From Zestomonas insulae (GTDB lineage Bacteria; Pseudomonadota; Gammaproteobacteria; Pseudomonadales; Pseudomonadaceae), in contig NZ_JAFEUP010000002.1 of assembly GCF_016901015.1 (NCBI RefSeq), forward strand, positions 496,001 to 560,000: a DNA stretch of 64,000 nt, written 5' to 3'. The notes beneath the pieces were generated by a model. The model saw nothing but the letters and a program-made list of their open reading frames with translations, had not been told where the DNA came from and did no database searches. Shown in pieces: positions 9,101-17,405 of the stretch. A program made the position numbers and the translations under genes. Each line of letters starts with the position of its first letter. Position 1 is the stretch's first letter.

Positions 9101-12100
9101 CCTTTGAACTGAGTTGCAGTGAGAGGTCACCCAGCCCTGCGGTTCGCGCGGCGATGTGGCACATTCGAGTGAGAGTGCTCGAGTAGATGCGGTCGTTATT
9201 GTCGACCCACCCCAGTAGTGCATCGATCTGAGTAGGCTTAACAGAACCTGCATCGCGGAGAATCTGTACCCACTCGATGGCAGCCGTCTTCTCCAAATTG
9301 AAGCGCCGCTGGTAGTCACTTGACGAAGCAGACTTCGTCTGTCTCAGCGCAAGCTCGACTTCGTGATCAAGTTTGAGAGGCTGGCGGCCACAAGCGATTT
9401 CAGCGGCCAAGATGAACCACGGGAGGACACCCCCAGTCACTTGCTGTAGCTGAGACGCTTGTTGGCTCTTAACGGGAGAGCCCTTCGTCTCGAATTCAGG
9501 GCGAACATCCTTGGGCGCCAGATCAATCAGCTCAATCCGTTTTCCGCGTAGTGCGGCTTCCAAAGCGTAGGCCCGGATGAAGTCCGCTCGATCGTCATCG
9601 AAGTCATGGAGCTGGTGAGGCGGATCTTTTGGCAAATACCGGCGTATCGTCTCTGCCCAAGTCGCATCGTCGCGCGGGAGGCATCTGAGGGCGAGAGTAA
9701 TTGCAGACCGGACTCCGTCTAGTACGTTTCCCCTAGACCTCCATGAGTGATCTTCCTCGGGTAACTTGACCTTAGGGTCGACCAAGATGCCCATCAGATG
9801 GCGCAGCGGCTCAGCCGGTAACAGATGTGCGTTCCGGGCCGATTCGGTTGCTAGGCCCAGCATCATCCAAACATTCCCCTCGGCGTGCTCGGCGAGCGCA
9901 TCGATTCCCTTGAAGTCCCCGACGTCCGCAAGTCGGGCGGCCACGCGTTTCGTGGTTCTCAACACGGTGGATTTAGGATTCCATGATTTCAGGAATTCTG
10001 CAGCCTTAGCAGGGCCCTGCAATCTCAGGACTCCGATAGCGAGTTCGGCGATATCGGCGTCGTCAATCTCATCCTCCTTGCGGCGCTTGGGTGGCAGCCT
10101 GCTCCAAGCGATCAACGAATCCCAGGCCATGCGCAACCTGCTTCTCGCCTCAGGGATGAGGTCATCGTTTCCGGCGAGCAGCGCCGCCTCATAGGCGTGA
10201 TGAGAGCCAAGGAATCCGCCGCCGAACGTGCGCCTGGAGACCATTTCTTCGATGCGATCTGGCGCAAGCAGAACGCTGGCAATGTCAGTGTTATTCTGGA
10301 TAAGTGTGTTCTGGCGGGCCTCGCCGGCCACCTCGCCGCCAACCTTTAGCGCGAGCTTGGCGGCAGCAACATATCGCCCCTGCTGCAAGCATGCTCTGAG
10401 CGCGAACATCAATCGCTGCAGCTCGACGTCTCTTCGCTCGAGAGGGTTGAGCTCGGGCAAGCTCTCATTTGAGAGCGCCAGCGCGATCAACTCGTCCATT
10501 CGGCCGGCCGACAGCAGCAACTGCGGCAGCGCCGCCGCCACATAAGAGCTGGTCGCCGCGAGCGGCTTCAGCTTTGAAAGAAATGCATCGAGTGAGGCCG
10601 CATCGGGCTTATACGTTTCGTTGAACCAAGTCTCTGCAGGTTCGTCCGTAAAGTGCAGACCTGAGTCTTTGACGAAGAGCGGCCGCCCAAACTCTGTGGC
10701 AAACGTACGGACGGCGCTCTCTGGAACGCCGGCGATCTGGGCCAAGATGGCAATGGGCACCAGGGGCCGGAGCACCGCGAGGCCCTTGCAGATGAGGTCA
10801 ATCTGATTCGCTTCTGTCGGGCCCCACTCGGTTTTCAGCCTGTCGATGGCTTTCGTTAGTAGGCCTCCAATCGCGAGTTGAACCGTCGTTGGCGTTGGCC
10901 CCAGGGCCCTGAGCATGTCACCGATGGGCGGGGTGCCCTCCATCGCCAGTGCTTGAACGCGGGGGTTATCACTGCTGAGAAAGGCGAATTCCGCAGCCTC
11001 CGCGTCCGTCGCCTCTGGATAGCTCAGCCGTAGGTGTGTCGCAGTCTCAGTCTTGGAGAACGACGCGAGCTTAATCACGATGGCGTCGAGGGGAGCTCCC
11101 AGGTGGCTCTGCCGGTGTGATCGGCATGTGAATGCCAAACGCACCCCGTCGGGCATGTCCGTGTTGATCAAGTCATGAACAAAGGCCCGCTCACCGATCT
11201 CATGTGCCGCCATGTATGCGTTGTCGGCCGCGTCGATGATGATACAAAGGCTCGCCTGAGGCGTGCGGGCTCTAAGAAGATCAACGGCTTGCTTGAGCCG
11301 AGATACGAAGGCCCACATGAACTGCTTGGGGTCCGTGCCGCCGGACGGAATTAATGGCAGGCAAAGCTGCTGTCCAGAAAGCTCGTTCGCGATCTGGACG
11401 AGGGCATCGCGGTACCGATGGCGATACTTCAAGGCTTGGCGATAAGTCCCGTCACCGAAACAGTCGTACAGGACCGCCACCGACCCAGCAGGCATAGCAC
11501 GAGCCAGGTGAGCAGAAAGAGTTGACTTGCCCACGCCACCGTCTGCGTGGATGACAACAGGGCGTTGTGCGGTGAGCAGCGTCGCCAGGATGTCTGCCTG
11601 CTGCGCTCGTGGAAGCACCTGCTTCGGCTCCGAGATCAACGAGGGCGCCGGCAGGAGATCGATTTCGGTCACCCGCATTGAGCGGAGTACGTCGTAGAGC
11701 CGGACGGAGCGGTCCTTCGCTCCCTCATCGGTTGCCCGGCGGGTGACCAGTTCCTTCAGCTGGAGCGCAGCCTCGGTGTCCGGTTCGGACAAGTATGCGC
11801 TCAGGTCCTGACTTAGGAGATTGCGCTGTTCCCATAGATCCGGCTCACCAGCTTCAACTGAGAACGCGGAGAAGAAGCTCTGTACGTTGCTGCCAGCTGA
11901 CGCCGCGTAACGTTTCAGCAGCTCGTCAATTTCACGGTGCCGCGGCGCTGTCGCCCCCGCAGCGATATCGGCCAACGCCTCAAGAACAGTTCCATCCATG
12001 GGCCTGTTCGTCAGAAAAATGAACTGAACCTTATTCGCCAGGACGTCCAGGCCAAGCGACGCCTCCAACTTCTCGAAACGCGCTGCAAAACCCTCGATGG

Positions 12101-12398
12101 TTCCTTTGAGGCCGCTTGCCGTCCAGGGAACTTGCGCTTGCCTGGACGAGTGTTTGAGCTGCACATAGCGGATGGACTTTGCCGCTATAACGTCCTCGCT
12201 CCCGTAGTACAGGCCGACGTCAATGACCTCGTCGCCGGCGCTCGTAGATGCATCCCCCTCGTCCAGTGACGCGCCTTCGATCGCCACCGCAACCAGGCCA
12301 CCCGCCACGGCAAGCAGCCCGAGGCATTGCCGGGCGGCCCATTGATAGTGGAATTGGTCGCCGCTTCTGGAGGGGCCTACAGAGCCTTGCTTCGCCAT
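6138..12398 (-). CDS. Avs-like protein: Cap4/DUF4297-type nuclease + STAND NTPase + long helical sensor
   Basis: 2086 residues, start at 12398 (GGGAG upstream; the frame is open to 12662 but that part looks non-coding). Residues 1-200 fit a Cap4/DUF4297 PD-(D/E)xK nuclease: GDQFHYQWAARQCLGLL, acidic E41, D60 in DEVIDVGLYY, and YVQLKHS (Q80-x-K82). Residues about 260-560 are a STAND/NACHT-type NTPase: Walker A ADGGVGKST at 285-293, Walker B LCIIIDAAD at 384-392, and AFTCRS at 422-427 with the sensor arginine. The remaining roughly 1500 residues are helical-repeat-like, as in Avs sensors that bind phage proteins. Avs proteins with this layout are known antiphage nucleases that oligomerise on recognising terminase or portal; that this one does so is inference. 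Codon usage looks less G+C-biased than its neighbours, consistent with transfer. Confidence 0.82.
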   Translation of the reverse strand: MAKQGSVGPSRSGDQFHYQWAARQCLGLLAVAGGLVAVAIEGASLDEGDASTSAGDEVIDVGLYYGSEDVIAAKSIRYVQLKHSSRQAQVPWTASGLKGTIEGFAARFEKLEASLGLDVLANKVQFIFLTNRPMDGTVLEALADIAAGATAPRHREIDELLKRYAASAGSNVQSFFSAFSVEAGEPDLWEQRNLLSQDLSAYLSEPDTEAALQLKELVTRRATDEGAKDRSVRLYDVLRSMRVTEIDLLPAPSLISEPKQVLPRAQQADILATLLTAQRPVVIHADGGVGKSTLSAHLARAMPAGSVAVLYDCFGDGTYRQALKYRHRYRDALVQIANELSGQQLCLPLIPSGGTDPKQFMWAFVSRLKQAVDLLRARTPQASLCIIIDAADNAYMAAHEIGERAFVHDLINTDMPDGVRLAFTCRSHRQSHLGAPLDAIVIKLASFSKTETATHLRLSYPEATDAEAAEFAFLSSDNPRVQALAMEGTPPIGDMLRALGPTPTTVQLAIGGLLTKAIDRLKTEWGPTEANQIDLICKGLAVLRPLVPIAILAQIAGVPESAVRTFATEFGRPLFVKDSGLHFTDEPAETWFNETYKPDAASLDAFLSKLKPLAATSSYVAAALPQLLLSAGRMDELIALALSNESLPELNPLERRDVELQRLMFALRACLQQGRYVAAAKLALKVGGEVAGEARQNTLIQNNTDIASVLLAPDRIEEMVSRRTFGGGFLGSHHAYEAALLAGNDDLIPEARSRLRMAWDSLIAWSRLPPKRRKEDEIDDADIAELAIGVLRLQGPAKAAEFLKSWNPKSTVLRTTKRVAARLADVGDFKGIDALAEHAEGNVWMMLGLATESARNAHLLPAEPLRHLMGILVDPKVKLPEEDHSWRSRGNVLDGVRSAITLALRCLPRDDATWAETIRRYLPKDPPHQLHDFDDDRADFIRAYALEAALRGKRIELIDLAPKDVRPEFETKGSPVKSQQASQLQQVTGGVLPWFILAAEIACGRQPLKLDHEVELALRQTKSASSSDYQRRFNLEKTAAIEWVQILRDAGSVKPTQIDALLGWVDNNDRIYSSTLTRMCHIAARTAGLGDLSLQLSSKAFDQLTASRSDAETQVDDLQELARAIFCVSRSEAAAYFDKAIDIASKIGEEHLSRWTTFLDLTDAAHCPGQTRPRTAYRLARIAELSYEHMARDKYMDWDRLVEGLVGLCPSSSLAILSRWRDREFGFAGELFPVAIYSLIGRGLLPKKAAVALSGTETGWKRVSDIKAAIEAEPDNNRKRSILRIAYRFLRIQSHETPSLRELKALADSVAMSLPDLERLLQASVAKRASESVTAARASWSGRRKEVQEPDWDAIFNDVDLCDAAAVLAARQSLKKVDGRSYVREFYEQGCRRAKLSEIDGYLRAIQLDDEFSVFSFMDVIRHLSEPSKRLLSVRSELRKAALLLAASEPNRVGRRGWGSKGPFDGLYAEGIIVEKDVASARIKGYLSQLDTLDENDLFHLVEPLSRHLTSDEADEVLNFGFDLLEEILEGADGDGPWDESLAPSSSCEEALAGYLWAGLARPSTSERWEHAHCIRNCLELDWQSLLSALATRALSAAPQPFVDGGLVFYEWHARQWLCIALARGAMDAPHAVAPFLEFLDSAVRERHVVIRHFASDTLRRLNKVIPLPSDLLAIANAANSSALATDVYARGECKIVDDETLDDEATGEEERYSFGVDIGPYWFAPLGRVFGLNQQSIEQRARAVLRGRMSLGSRLRIDDQRYKRGLIRWQETNHSHGSMPRVEDLVVYQSYHSMMFVAGQLLETKLVRRRADEEEDPFGDWLRGQLLTRDDGRWLADRRDPEILKAASSGSDRSDASWCWHVDRQYLDDQLTTDDGMTALWGHWTTTDAVNGETVSIRSVLVPSYHAAALLAAMQTSPNPGDIYLPDADHIDHREEVDDPELRLLGWVKTESDSLSLDEYDPWAGKVANPGPRPCQEILNVLNPMTDPDARSWTLPGGGRARSESWSRSTGYGEERDVLTGTRLSADDKFIRALLDGQPSTSLIVCVKVRRKPPKDETASDDYSFYNYPYNRYYLIGHDGITRSL

Positions 12399-12677
12399 AT
12401 TATCTGCACTCCCTGCATCCGCCTTTTTAACGGAGTTTACAGGCCCGAGATGGCCTCGGTAGATCTGCCTACGGCCAGTTCCTAACTTCAAACGTTGTGG
12501 CGCCGCTTTCGGGCGTCGAGTTGGCAACGTGAAGAACCGCCTCGCTGCATAGCAGGCGTTGGCCACGGCGGCTCGAACGACTGCAATTGGCCGGTAGCAG
12601 TCATCAGCGAGAGGCCATTTGGAACTGCGAGTCAGTGACTGGATATCTCCGGGCGTCGGCAAAGCGAACTGTCGGCG
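12399..12677. other. Upstream region of the Avs-like operon
   Basis: 279 bases between the NTPase start and the repeat array. It should hold the operon promoter. The NTPase frame is open through most of it, but I see no ribosome site or domain to support an earlier start. A GGCCGGTAGCAGTC segment near 12588 resembles sequences next to the IS ends elsewhere in this window (GGCCAATAGCGGAC at 13619), so part of it may be IS debris. Confidence 0.4.
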
Positions 12678-12891
12678 TGTGCGAATAGGTGTCGGAGGGA
12701 TGCGAATAGGTGTCGGGGCGTGCGAATGGCTGTCGGAGGATGCGAATAGGTGTCGGGGCGTGCGAATGGCTGTCGGAGGGTGCGAATAGGTGTCGACGGG
12801 CGCGAATGGCTGTCGGTTTTGAAGAACCGTGTTGTGTCGGTTTTGCGTGCGAATCAGTGTCGGTTAGGCATGCGAATTGATGTCGGAACCA
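12678..12891. repeat. Array of about 20-bp tandem repeats (TGCGAAT-N3-TGTCGG)
   Basis: At least six contiguous units of 20 bp (12701-12820) of the form TGCGAAT, three bases, TGTCGG, four bases, flanked by looser copies at 12678, 12846, 12871 and 12892. Units alternate AGG and GGC (or similar) centres, giving a 40-bp higher-order repeat: 12701-12740 and 12741-12780 differ at one base. There are no unique spacers, so it is not CRISPR. Multiple short direct repeats of this kind are typical of transposase-binding ends of IS21-like or Tn7-like elements; iterons are another option. No transposase of either type is in the window. Confidence 0.85.
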
Positions 12892-12984
12892 ATGCGAATA
12901 CTCACACTCCTAACCAGGTGTGCAGCTCCAGCCTTTGCCGCCATGTAGGCAGCGCCAATTCCAGGTGATACGCGAACGGGGTAG

Positions 12985-13500
12985 AACCCCGGAATCGACG
13001 TAGCAATTCGTACCCGGGAGCACGAGCCTTCCTCCGGAATCGCTATGCGCCCTTTAGCGGAAACGAGGCGGATCTTTTGTGCTTCACCCGGATATCTGGC
13101 GCGGCGCGGAAGGCCGAAGACTCCAGTAGATCTGAAGCAGCACGACATGATGGTTTACACGTTGGCTAACAATCCCTATGAGCTACACCTGGAGCGGGGT
13201 GGAGAAAGCCAATCAGTCCAGCTGAACAGCATCTTCGACTGCGACGATGGACAAGTGCTGCGTAGGGCAGCACTTGCCGGTCTCGGGATTCTTATCCTTC
13301 CGATGTACATCGTGTTCGATGATGTGGTCGCAGGTCGATTAGTCCCAGTACTTGATGACTGGGAGCTACCCTCGCTGACCATCAACATTGCTTACCAGAG
13401 TCGGCACCATTTACCAATGAAGGTCCGTGTCTTCATCGACTTCTTGGTCGAGCGTTTCGAGCAACTCGACTTCAAGCGGAAATGGTCATCAGTTCTTTGA
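12985..13500 (+). pseudogene. LysR-family regulator fragment (effector domain only)
   Basis: The frame after a stop at 12982 reads GIDVAIRTREHEPSSGIAM, then CASPGYLARRGRP, VLRRAALAGLGILILPMYIV and GRLVPVLDDWELPSL, which is the C-terminal half of a LysR substrate-binding domain in the expected order. The N-terminal winged helix and first half of the effector domain are absent, replaced by the repeat array. A product from the ATG at 13045 could be made but could not bind DNA. A dead gene marking an insertion or deletion end point. Confidence 0.8.
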
Positions 13501-13547
13501 GGAGGGACGCTGCTCCGATTGGTGTCACGGCAGCGTTGAACTTGAAT

Positions 13548-13630
13548 CGCCCCCACGCTCGCTGACAGAGCAATTCTGCCGGCGACGTGGGTGGGGCAGC
13601 TACTTTTTCAACAGAATCGGCCAATAGCGG
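13548..13630 (+). repeat. Solitary IS end (same as right end of the IS1182-like element)
   Basis: About 83 bases closely matching 30812-30895: shared blocks include GCTCGCTGACAGAGCAATTC and ACTTTTTCAACAGAATCGG, then GGCC. At 30.8 kb this sequence lies between the transposase start and the outer end of the IS; here no transposase accompanies it. The two copies are in direct orientation and enclose the 17-kb catabolic region. Confidence 0.8.
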
Positions 13631-13680
13631 ACCTTGTGGATGGCATCTAGCTGGCACTGCGATGTTGCATTGCCCAGCCG

Positions 13681-14721
13681 TTAGGAGGAGTGATTTCGTC
13701 GATATTGGCCAGGAGTCATCTTCGTCCAGCGCTTGAAAGCCCTTTGAAAAGCGCTCTGTTCGGAGAACCCAAGTAGATAAGCAATATCCACCAGCCCCAA
13801 GCTTGGGTCGCGGGCGTATCCGACTGCTAAGGAGCTGCGTAGCTCATCGACGAAGCGACGAAAGCTCAGCCCGCGGTGAGCGAGGTGCTCTTTAAATTCG
13901 GCTTCGGTTAGCCCCGCCGACTTCGCCGCTTTCAGCAGGCTGGGCTCTCCTTTGCTGAAAGAGTCCAACACGGTGCGCCGGGCAATTGCCAACCAGGAAG
14001 GCTCCAGCGCGTCCCCCATCTGCTTGAGAAGTTGTTCGCACACGTCATTCATGATGCGTCGCAGCTTATCGTCCGCCAGGGGTAGATCCATTAGCAGGTA
14101 GTTCGCGTCGAAAGCGACGGTGGTTTCTGCAGCGTCGAACGTTATTGGGCAGCGAAATAGCCTGTCGTACGGACTTGTATCATCAGGCCGAGAATGCTGG
14201 AACGCTACCCAGTTTGGACGGAGGTCTTGCCGGTTGTAGAACCAGCGTGCCAGTGTCACCCAAGTGGCCAGATTCAGTTCGTCTTGAATTCTTCCTAGCG
14301 GCAACGTGTGAGGCAGGCTGCTACGCCAGTGTCGTAGGCACTCGGCCCCTCGGATTTCGACCACGTGGTGTCCTGCGTCGATAGCCAACACGGAGTAGCG
14401 CGCGGCCTGTTGCATTAGCTCATGGCCAGTGGAACACGCCATCAATGCAAAACCGTATGAGCCAAGATGACCAGGGCGGACACTCAAGCCCAATTTCAAA
14501 CCCAGGAATGGGTCGTTCAGTTCGTCAGCAGCGAGTTTGCAAAGGTGATCAAAGCTAACGAAGGGAATGCGACCGTTTGGGTCGCACAACGAATCATGGG
14601 AAATCCCAGCCTGGCTGAGTAGCTCCTGGGCCGCGCAACCGTGCTGCTCCAGGTAGCTAGTGAGCAGTCGCAGAAAATGTACCGCAACACTGAAATGCTC
14701 GTTCCCACGTTCGGTGTCCAT
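13681..14721 (-). CDS. AraC-family regulator of the catabolic cluster
   Basis: 346 residues with an N-terminal arabinose-binding-like effector domain (HFLRLLTSYLEQHG, FVSFDHLCKLAADELNDPFLGLKLG, GSYGFALMACSTGHELMQQ) and a C-terminal AraC helix-turn-helix (SLGLVDIAYLLGFSEQSAFQ, FKRWTKMTPGQYR). AGGAG precedes the ATG at 14721. It is divergent from the SCP2 gene and is the left border of the catabolic cluster. Likely activates it in response to a pathway metabolite (inference from position). Confidence 0.88.
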   Translation of the reverse strand: MDTERGNEHFSVAVHFLRLLTSYLEQHGCAAQELLSQAGISHDSLCDPNGRIPFVSFDHLCKLAADELNDPFLGLKLGLSVRPGHLGSYGFALMACSTGHELMQQAARYSVLAIDAGHHVVEIRGAECLRHWRSSLPHTLPLGRIQDELNLATWVTLARWFYNRQDLRPNWVAFQHSRPDDTSPYDRLFRCPITFDAAETTVAFDANYLLMDLPLADDKLRRIMNDVCEQLLKQMGDALEPSWLAIARRTVLDSFSKGEPSLLKAAKSAGLTEAEFKEHLAHRGLSFRRFVDELRSSLAVGYARDPSLGLVDIAYLLGFSEQSAFQRAFKRWTKMTPGQYRRNHSS

Positions 14722-14931
14722 TGTTACTCCTGCGTACGCCTCGTTTTTGAGCGTCTCTTTGCCGGGTCATAAGTGATCGGGTTCGGTCAATACTCGGCGT
14801 TGACTCTTCACTACCATTCGAGGTCGGAGCCCCGTTCGGGCGGCTGCCCAGGTGCACTTCGCTGCGCTGCAATTGGACAGCTTTCGGCGGGTGCCTTCAC
14901 AACGACAATGACCGTGCGGAGTTAACAACAA

Positions 14932-15249
14932 ATGAGTGCTAATGAATTTCTCCATCGCCTTCCCGCAGCCCTTAACCAAGGTGCTGTATCAGGCGTTCGC
15001 TGCACCATCCAGTTCAATATCAGTGAGCCGGCTTTCGCCACTATCAGCGACGACGTATGTACCGTTCAAAGCGGTACCGCCTCTGATGCAAATGTCATCC
15101 TCACCATGGCAGATGAAGACCTGATCTCGCTGCTTAAAGGTGATCTGGATGGAATGGCTGCATTCATGGGGGGCAAGCTCCAGCTCGAGGGCGATTTGAT
15201 GTTGGCTCAGCAAATCAGCGGCTACTTCGACGCATCCCGCCTGGCGTGA
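14932..15249 (+). CDS. SCP2-type lipid/sterol-binding protein
   Basis: 105-residue single SCP-2 domain: IQFNISEPAFATISDD, SDANVILTMADEDLISLLKG, DGMAAFMGGKLQLEGDLMLAQQI are the family's characteristic strands and helices. Such proteins bind hydrophobic ligands in the cytoplasm. Its presence beside a Baeyer-Villiger-type enzyme supports a bulky hydrophobic substrate. GGAG lies about ten bases before the ATG. Confidence 0.85.
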   Translation: MSANEFLHRLPAALNQGAVSGVRCTIQFNISEPAFATISDDVCTVQSGTASDANVILTMADEDLISLLKGDLDGMAAFMGGKLQLEGDLMLAQQISGYFDASRLA

Positions 15250-15363
15250 GTTAAGTCAGGGAGCACCAGTCGCGCTTGCCTTCTGTTTTGGTGCGGCGCG
15301 CCTGGTGTTAGTCCTTCCTGAGCCGTAGCTGAGTCTTAATACTTGATCCGCAGGAAGCGTGGT

Positions 15364-15438
15364 ATGAGCATGACCTTCATCACGCTGGCGGTTCTTATTG
15401 TCGTCGTCGGTTGCTGCTTTCGTTGCCGAAACAGATAG
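15364..15438 (+). CDS. Possible 24-aa membrane microprotein
   Basis: Short frame MSMTFITLAVLIVVVGCC followed by FRCRNR and a stop: one hydrophobic segment with a basic Cys-containing tail. CAGGAAGC stands about seven bases before the ATG. It could be real or chance; nothing else supports it. Confidence 0.28.
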   Translation: MSMTFITLAVLIVVVGCCFRCRNR

Positions 15439-15478
15439 CCACTACCGATGATAGAAGTACGCCGCCAGTGATTTCGTT

Positions 15479-15874
15479 TTAGCGCGCTAGCGGAGGGCTG
15501 AGCTTGCCGCGCTGCTTGTTCCTTAAGCGCTCCCAGAGATAGCTGGCCAGCAACGCCACTGACCCCGCCAAGTAGATGCCGGTAGAGCGTCCCGGGCCGA
15601 AGAACGCCAGCATCAGCACGGCATAGGTGAGAAACGCCAGGCCGAAGCCTAGTTCGAACGATACCCGACAAGTCAGCAGAATCAGCAACAGCAGCAGAAA
15701 CGCGGTTTTCGCGTAATACGCTTCTTGGGCGATGCGCAGGGCCTGCACGGCATCGCTGGCCACCTGGTATTTGGCAAAGATGTCGCGGCCGGCAAAGAAG
15801 TCCAGTTGCATGGTGATATTGACGACGGCATAACCGGCGACGATCAGAATGATCAGTAAACGGTTGATCGACAT
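15479..15874 (-). CDS. Small multi-pass membrane protein
   Basis: 131 residues with four predicted membrane helices (LLIILIVAGYAVVNITM, AFLLLLLILLTC, LAFLTYAVLMLAFF, IYLAGSVALLASYLW) and a basic C-terminus. AAGGAG six bases before the ATG at 15874 sets the start. It is the last gene of the leftward arm, ten bases after the flavoprotein stop, so it is probably co-transcribed. No family recognised; a role in substrate handling is only suggested by context. Confidence 0.72.
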   Translation of the reverse strand: MSINRLLIILIVAGYAVVNITMQLDFFAGRDIFAKYQVASDAVQALRIAQEAYYAKTAFLLLLLILLTCRVSFELGFGLAFLTYAVLMLAFFGPGRSTGIYLAGSVALLASYLWERLRNKQRGKLSPPLAR

Positions 15875-15884
15875 GACAGCTCCT

Positions 15885-17387
15885 TCAGCTGATTTCAGTG
15901 GCGCGGGAATTGCTCCGTGGCGCGGTTGCTTGACGCGAAATGGGCGAAAACTCCAATACCCCATCGGCAATCGGTTGCTTGTACATCACCCGGTCCTGCT
16001 CATAGTGGTTAAGTACCCGCCAGGGCAGGTGGCGACCCTGGCGTGGCAGCAGGTTGGCACTGCGTTTTACATAGCCGGAATCGAGGGTGCTCATCACGCT
16101 GCCGGCTTCTTTTTCACCCTCCGGGGCCTTGGGGGTGCACACCTCGAAGTGGTGCTCGCCCATGTAGTTGTAAAGGCGGCACAGGTAGTGGGAAACCAGG
16201 TCGGCTTTCAGCGTCCAGGGGGCATTGGTGTAGCCAAACACCGAGGCCATGTTGGGGATGTCTTCGGCCAGGGCGCCTTTGTAGGTCATGCGTTCGGCGA
16301 GGTTCTGCCGCTGGCCGTCGACCTTCAGCTCCATACCGCCGAGCGCCTGCAACTGCAAGCCGGTGGCGGTGATGATGATATCGGCCTCCAGCTCCTGGCC
16401 GGACTTCAGGCGGATGCCGGTTTCGGTAAAGGTCTGAATATGCTCGGTGACTACGTCTGCCTTGCCACTGCGCAGCACCTTGAACAGGTCACCATCGGGC
16501 ACCGCACACAGGCGCTCATCCCAGGGCATATAGCTGGGGGTGAAGTGGCGCATATCGATGTCGTCGCCGACCTGCTTTTTCACATTAGCCAGCAGCCAAT
16601 CACGCACCTTGTTTGGCCAACGTCGTGCGGCCTTGTAGATGGCGCGGGCCAGCCAAATATTGCGTTTGCGCGCGAACGCCGACACCCAGCGCATCGGCAG
16701 CACATGGCGCAATACGGCGGACAGCGCGTCCGAGCCCGGCACAGTAATGATGTAGCTGGGCGAGCGCTGCAACATGGTCACATGGGCGGCCTCGGGTGCC
16801 AGGGCCGGCACCAGGGTAACGGCGGTGGCGCCGCTGCCGATGATGACGATGCGCTTGTTTCGGTAGTCGAGGTTCTCGGGCCAGTGTTGCGGGTGAATCA
16901 TCTGGCCCTGAAAACGTTCGCTGCCGGGGAAGGTCGGCAGGTAGCCATTGTCGTAGTTGTAGTAGCCCACGCACGACACCACAAAGCGGCTGGTGAACAC
17001 CTGCACTTCACCGGTTTTTTCATCGAGGGTTTTCAGCGTCCACAGGCGCTCGGTGCTGGACCAGTTGGCCTCGGTGCTGGCCAGGCCGTAATGGATGTTG
17101 TGGTCCACGCCATGCTCGGCCGCGGTGTCGGCAATGTACTGGCGAATCGAGGCGCCGTCGGCCAGGGTCTTGAGTTTGTCCCAGCGCCGGAAGCCGTAGC
17201 CAAAGCTGAACATATCGGCGTCGGAGCGGATGCCGGGGTAGCGGAACAGATCCCAGGTGCCGCCCATGGCCTGGCGGCGTTCGATAATGGCGTAGGTCAG
17301 TTGCGGCGACTCGCGCACCAGGTGGCAGCCCATGCCGATGCCGGACAGCCCGGCACCGATGATCAGCACGTCGTAATGGTTTTGCAC
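15885..17387 (-). CDS. Baeyer-Villiger-type flavin-containing monooxygenase
   Basis: 500 residues. The FAD Rossmann motif GAGLSGIG is at residues 11-18, GGTWDLFRYPGIRSD follows, a second dinucleotide site GSGATA lies mid-protein, and FQGQMIHPQHWP fits the Baeyer-Villiger fingerprint FxGxxxHxxxWP exactly. Such enzymes use NADPH and oxygen to turn ketones into esters or lactones, or oxidise heteroatoms. It follows the lactonase-like gene by 18 bases, a sensible ketone-to-lactone-to-hydroxy-acid sequence. Substrate unknown. Confidence 0.9.
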   Translation of the reverse strand: MQNHYDVLIIGAGLSGIGMGCHLVRESPQLTYAIIERRQAMGGTWDLFRYPGIRSDADMFSFGYGFRRWDKLKTLADGASIRQYIADTAAEHGVDHNIHYGLASTEANWSSTERLWTLKTLDEKTGEVQVFTSRFVVSCVGYYNYDNGYLPTFPGSERFQGQMIHPQHWPENLDYRNKRIVIIGSGATAVTLVPALAPEAAHVTMLQRSPSYIITVPGSDALSAVLRHVLPMRWVSAFARKRNIWLARAIYKAARRWPNKVRDWLLANVKKQVGDDIDMRHFTPSYMPWDERLCAVPDGDLFKVLRSGKADVVTEHIQTFTETGIRLKSGQELEADIIITATGLQLQALGGMELKVDGQRQNLAERMTYKGALAEDIPNMASVFGYTNAPWTLKADLVSHYLCRLYNYMGEHHFEVCTPKAPEGEKEAGSVMSTLDSGYVKRSANLLPRQGRHLPWRVLNHYEQDRVMYKQPIADGVLEFSPISRQATAPRSNSRATEIS

Positions 17388-17405
17388 AGTGAGCGTCCTT
17401 TCTTA

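Noticed and set aside
12399..12662. N-terminal extension of the NTPase by 88 residues
   Set aside because: The extension has no domain features or ribosome site and the Cap4-like motif starts just after the ATG at 12398.
12678..12891. Regular repeats considered as a CRISPR array
   Set aside because: Units of about 20 bp are contiguous with no unique spacers, and no cas genes are present.
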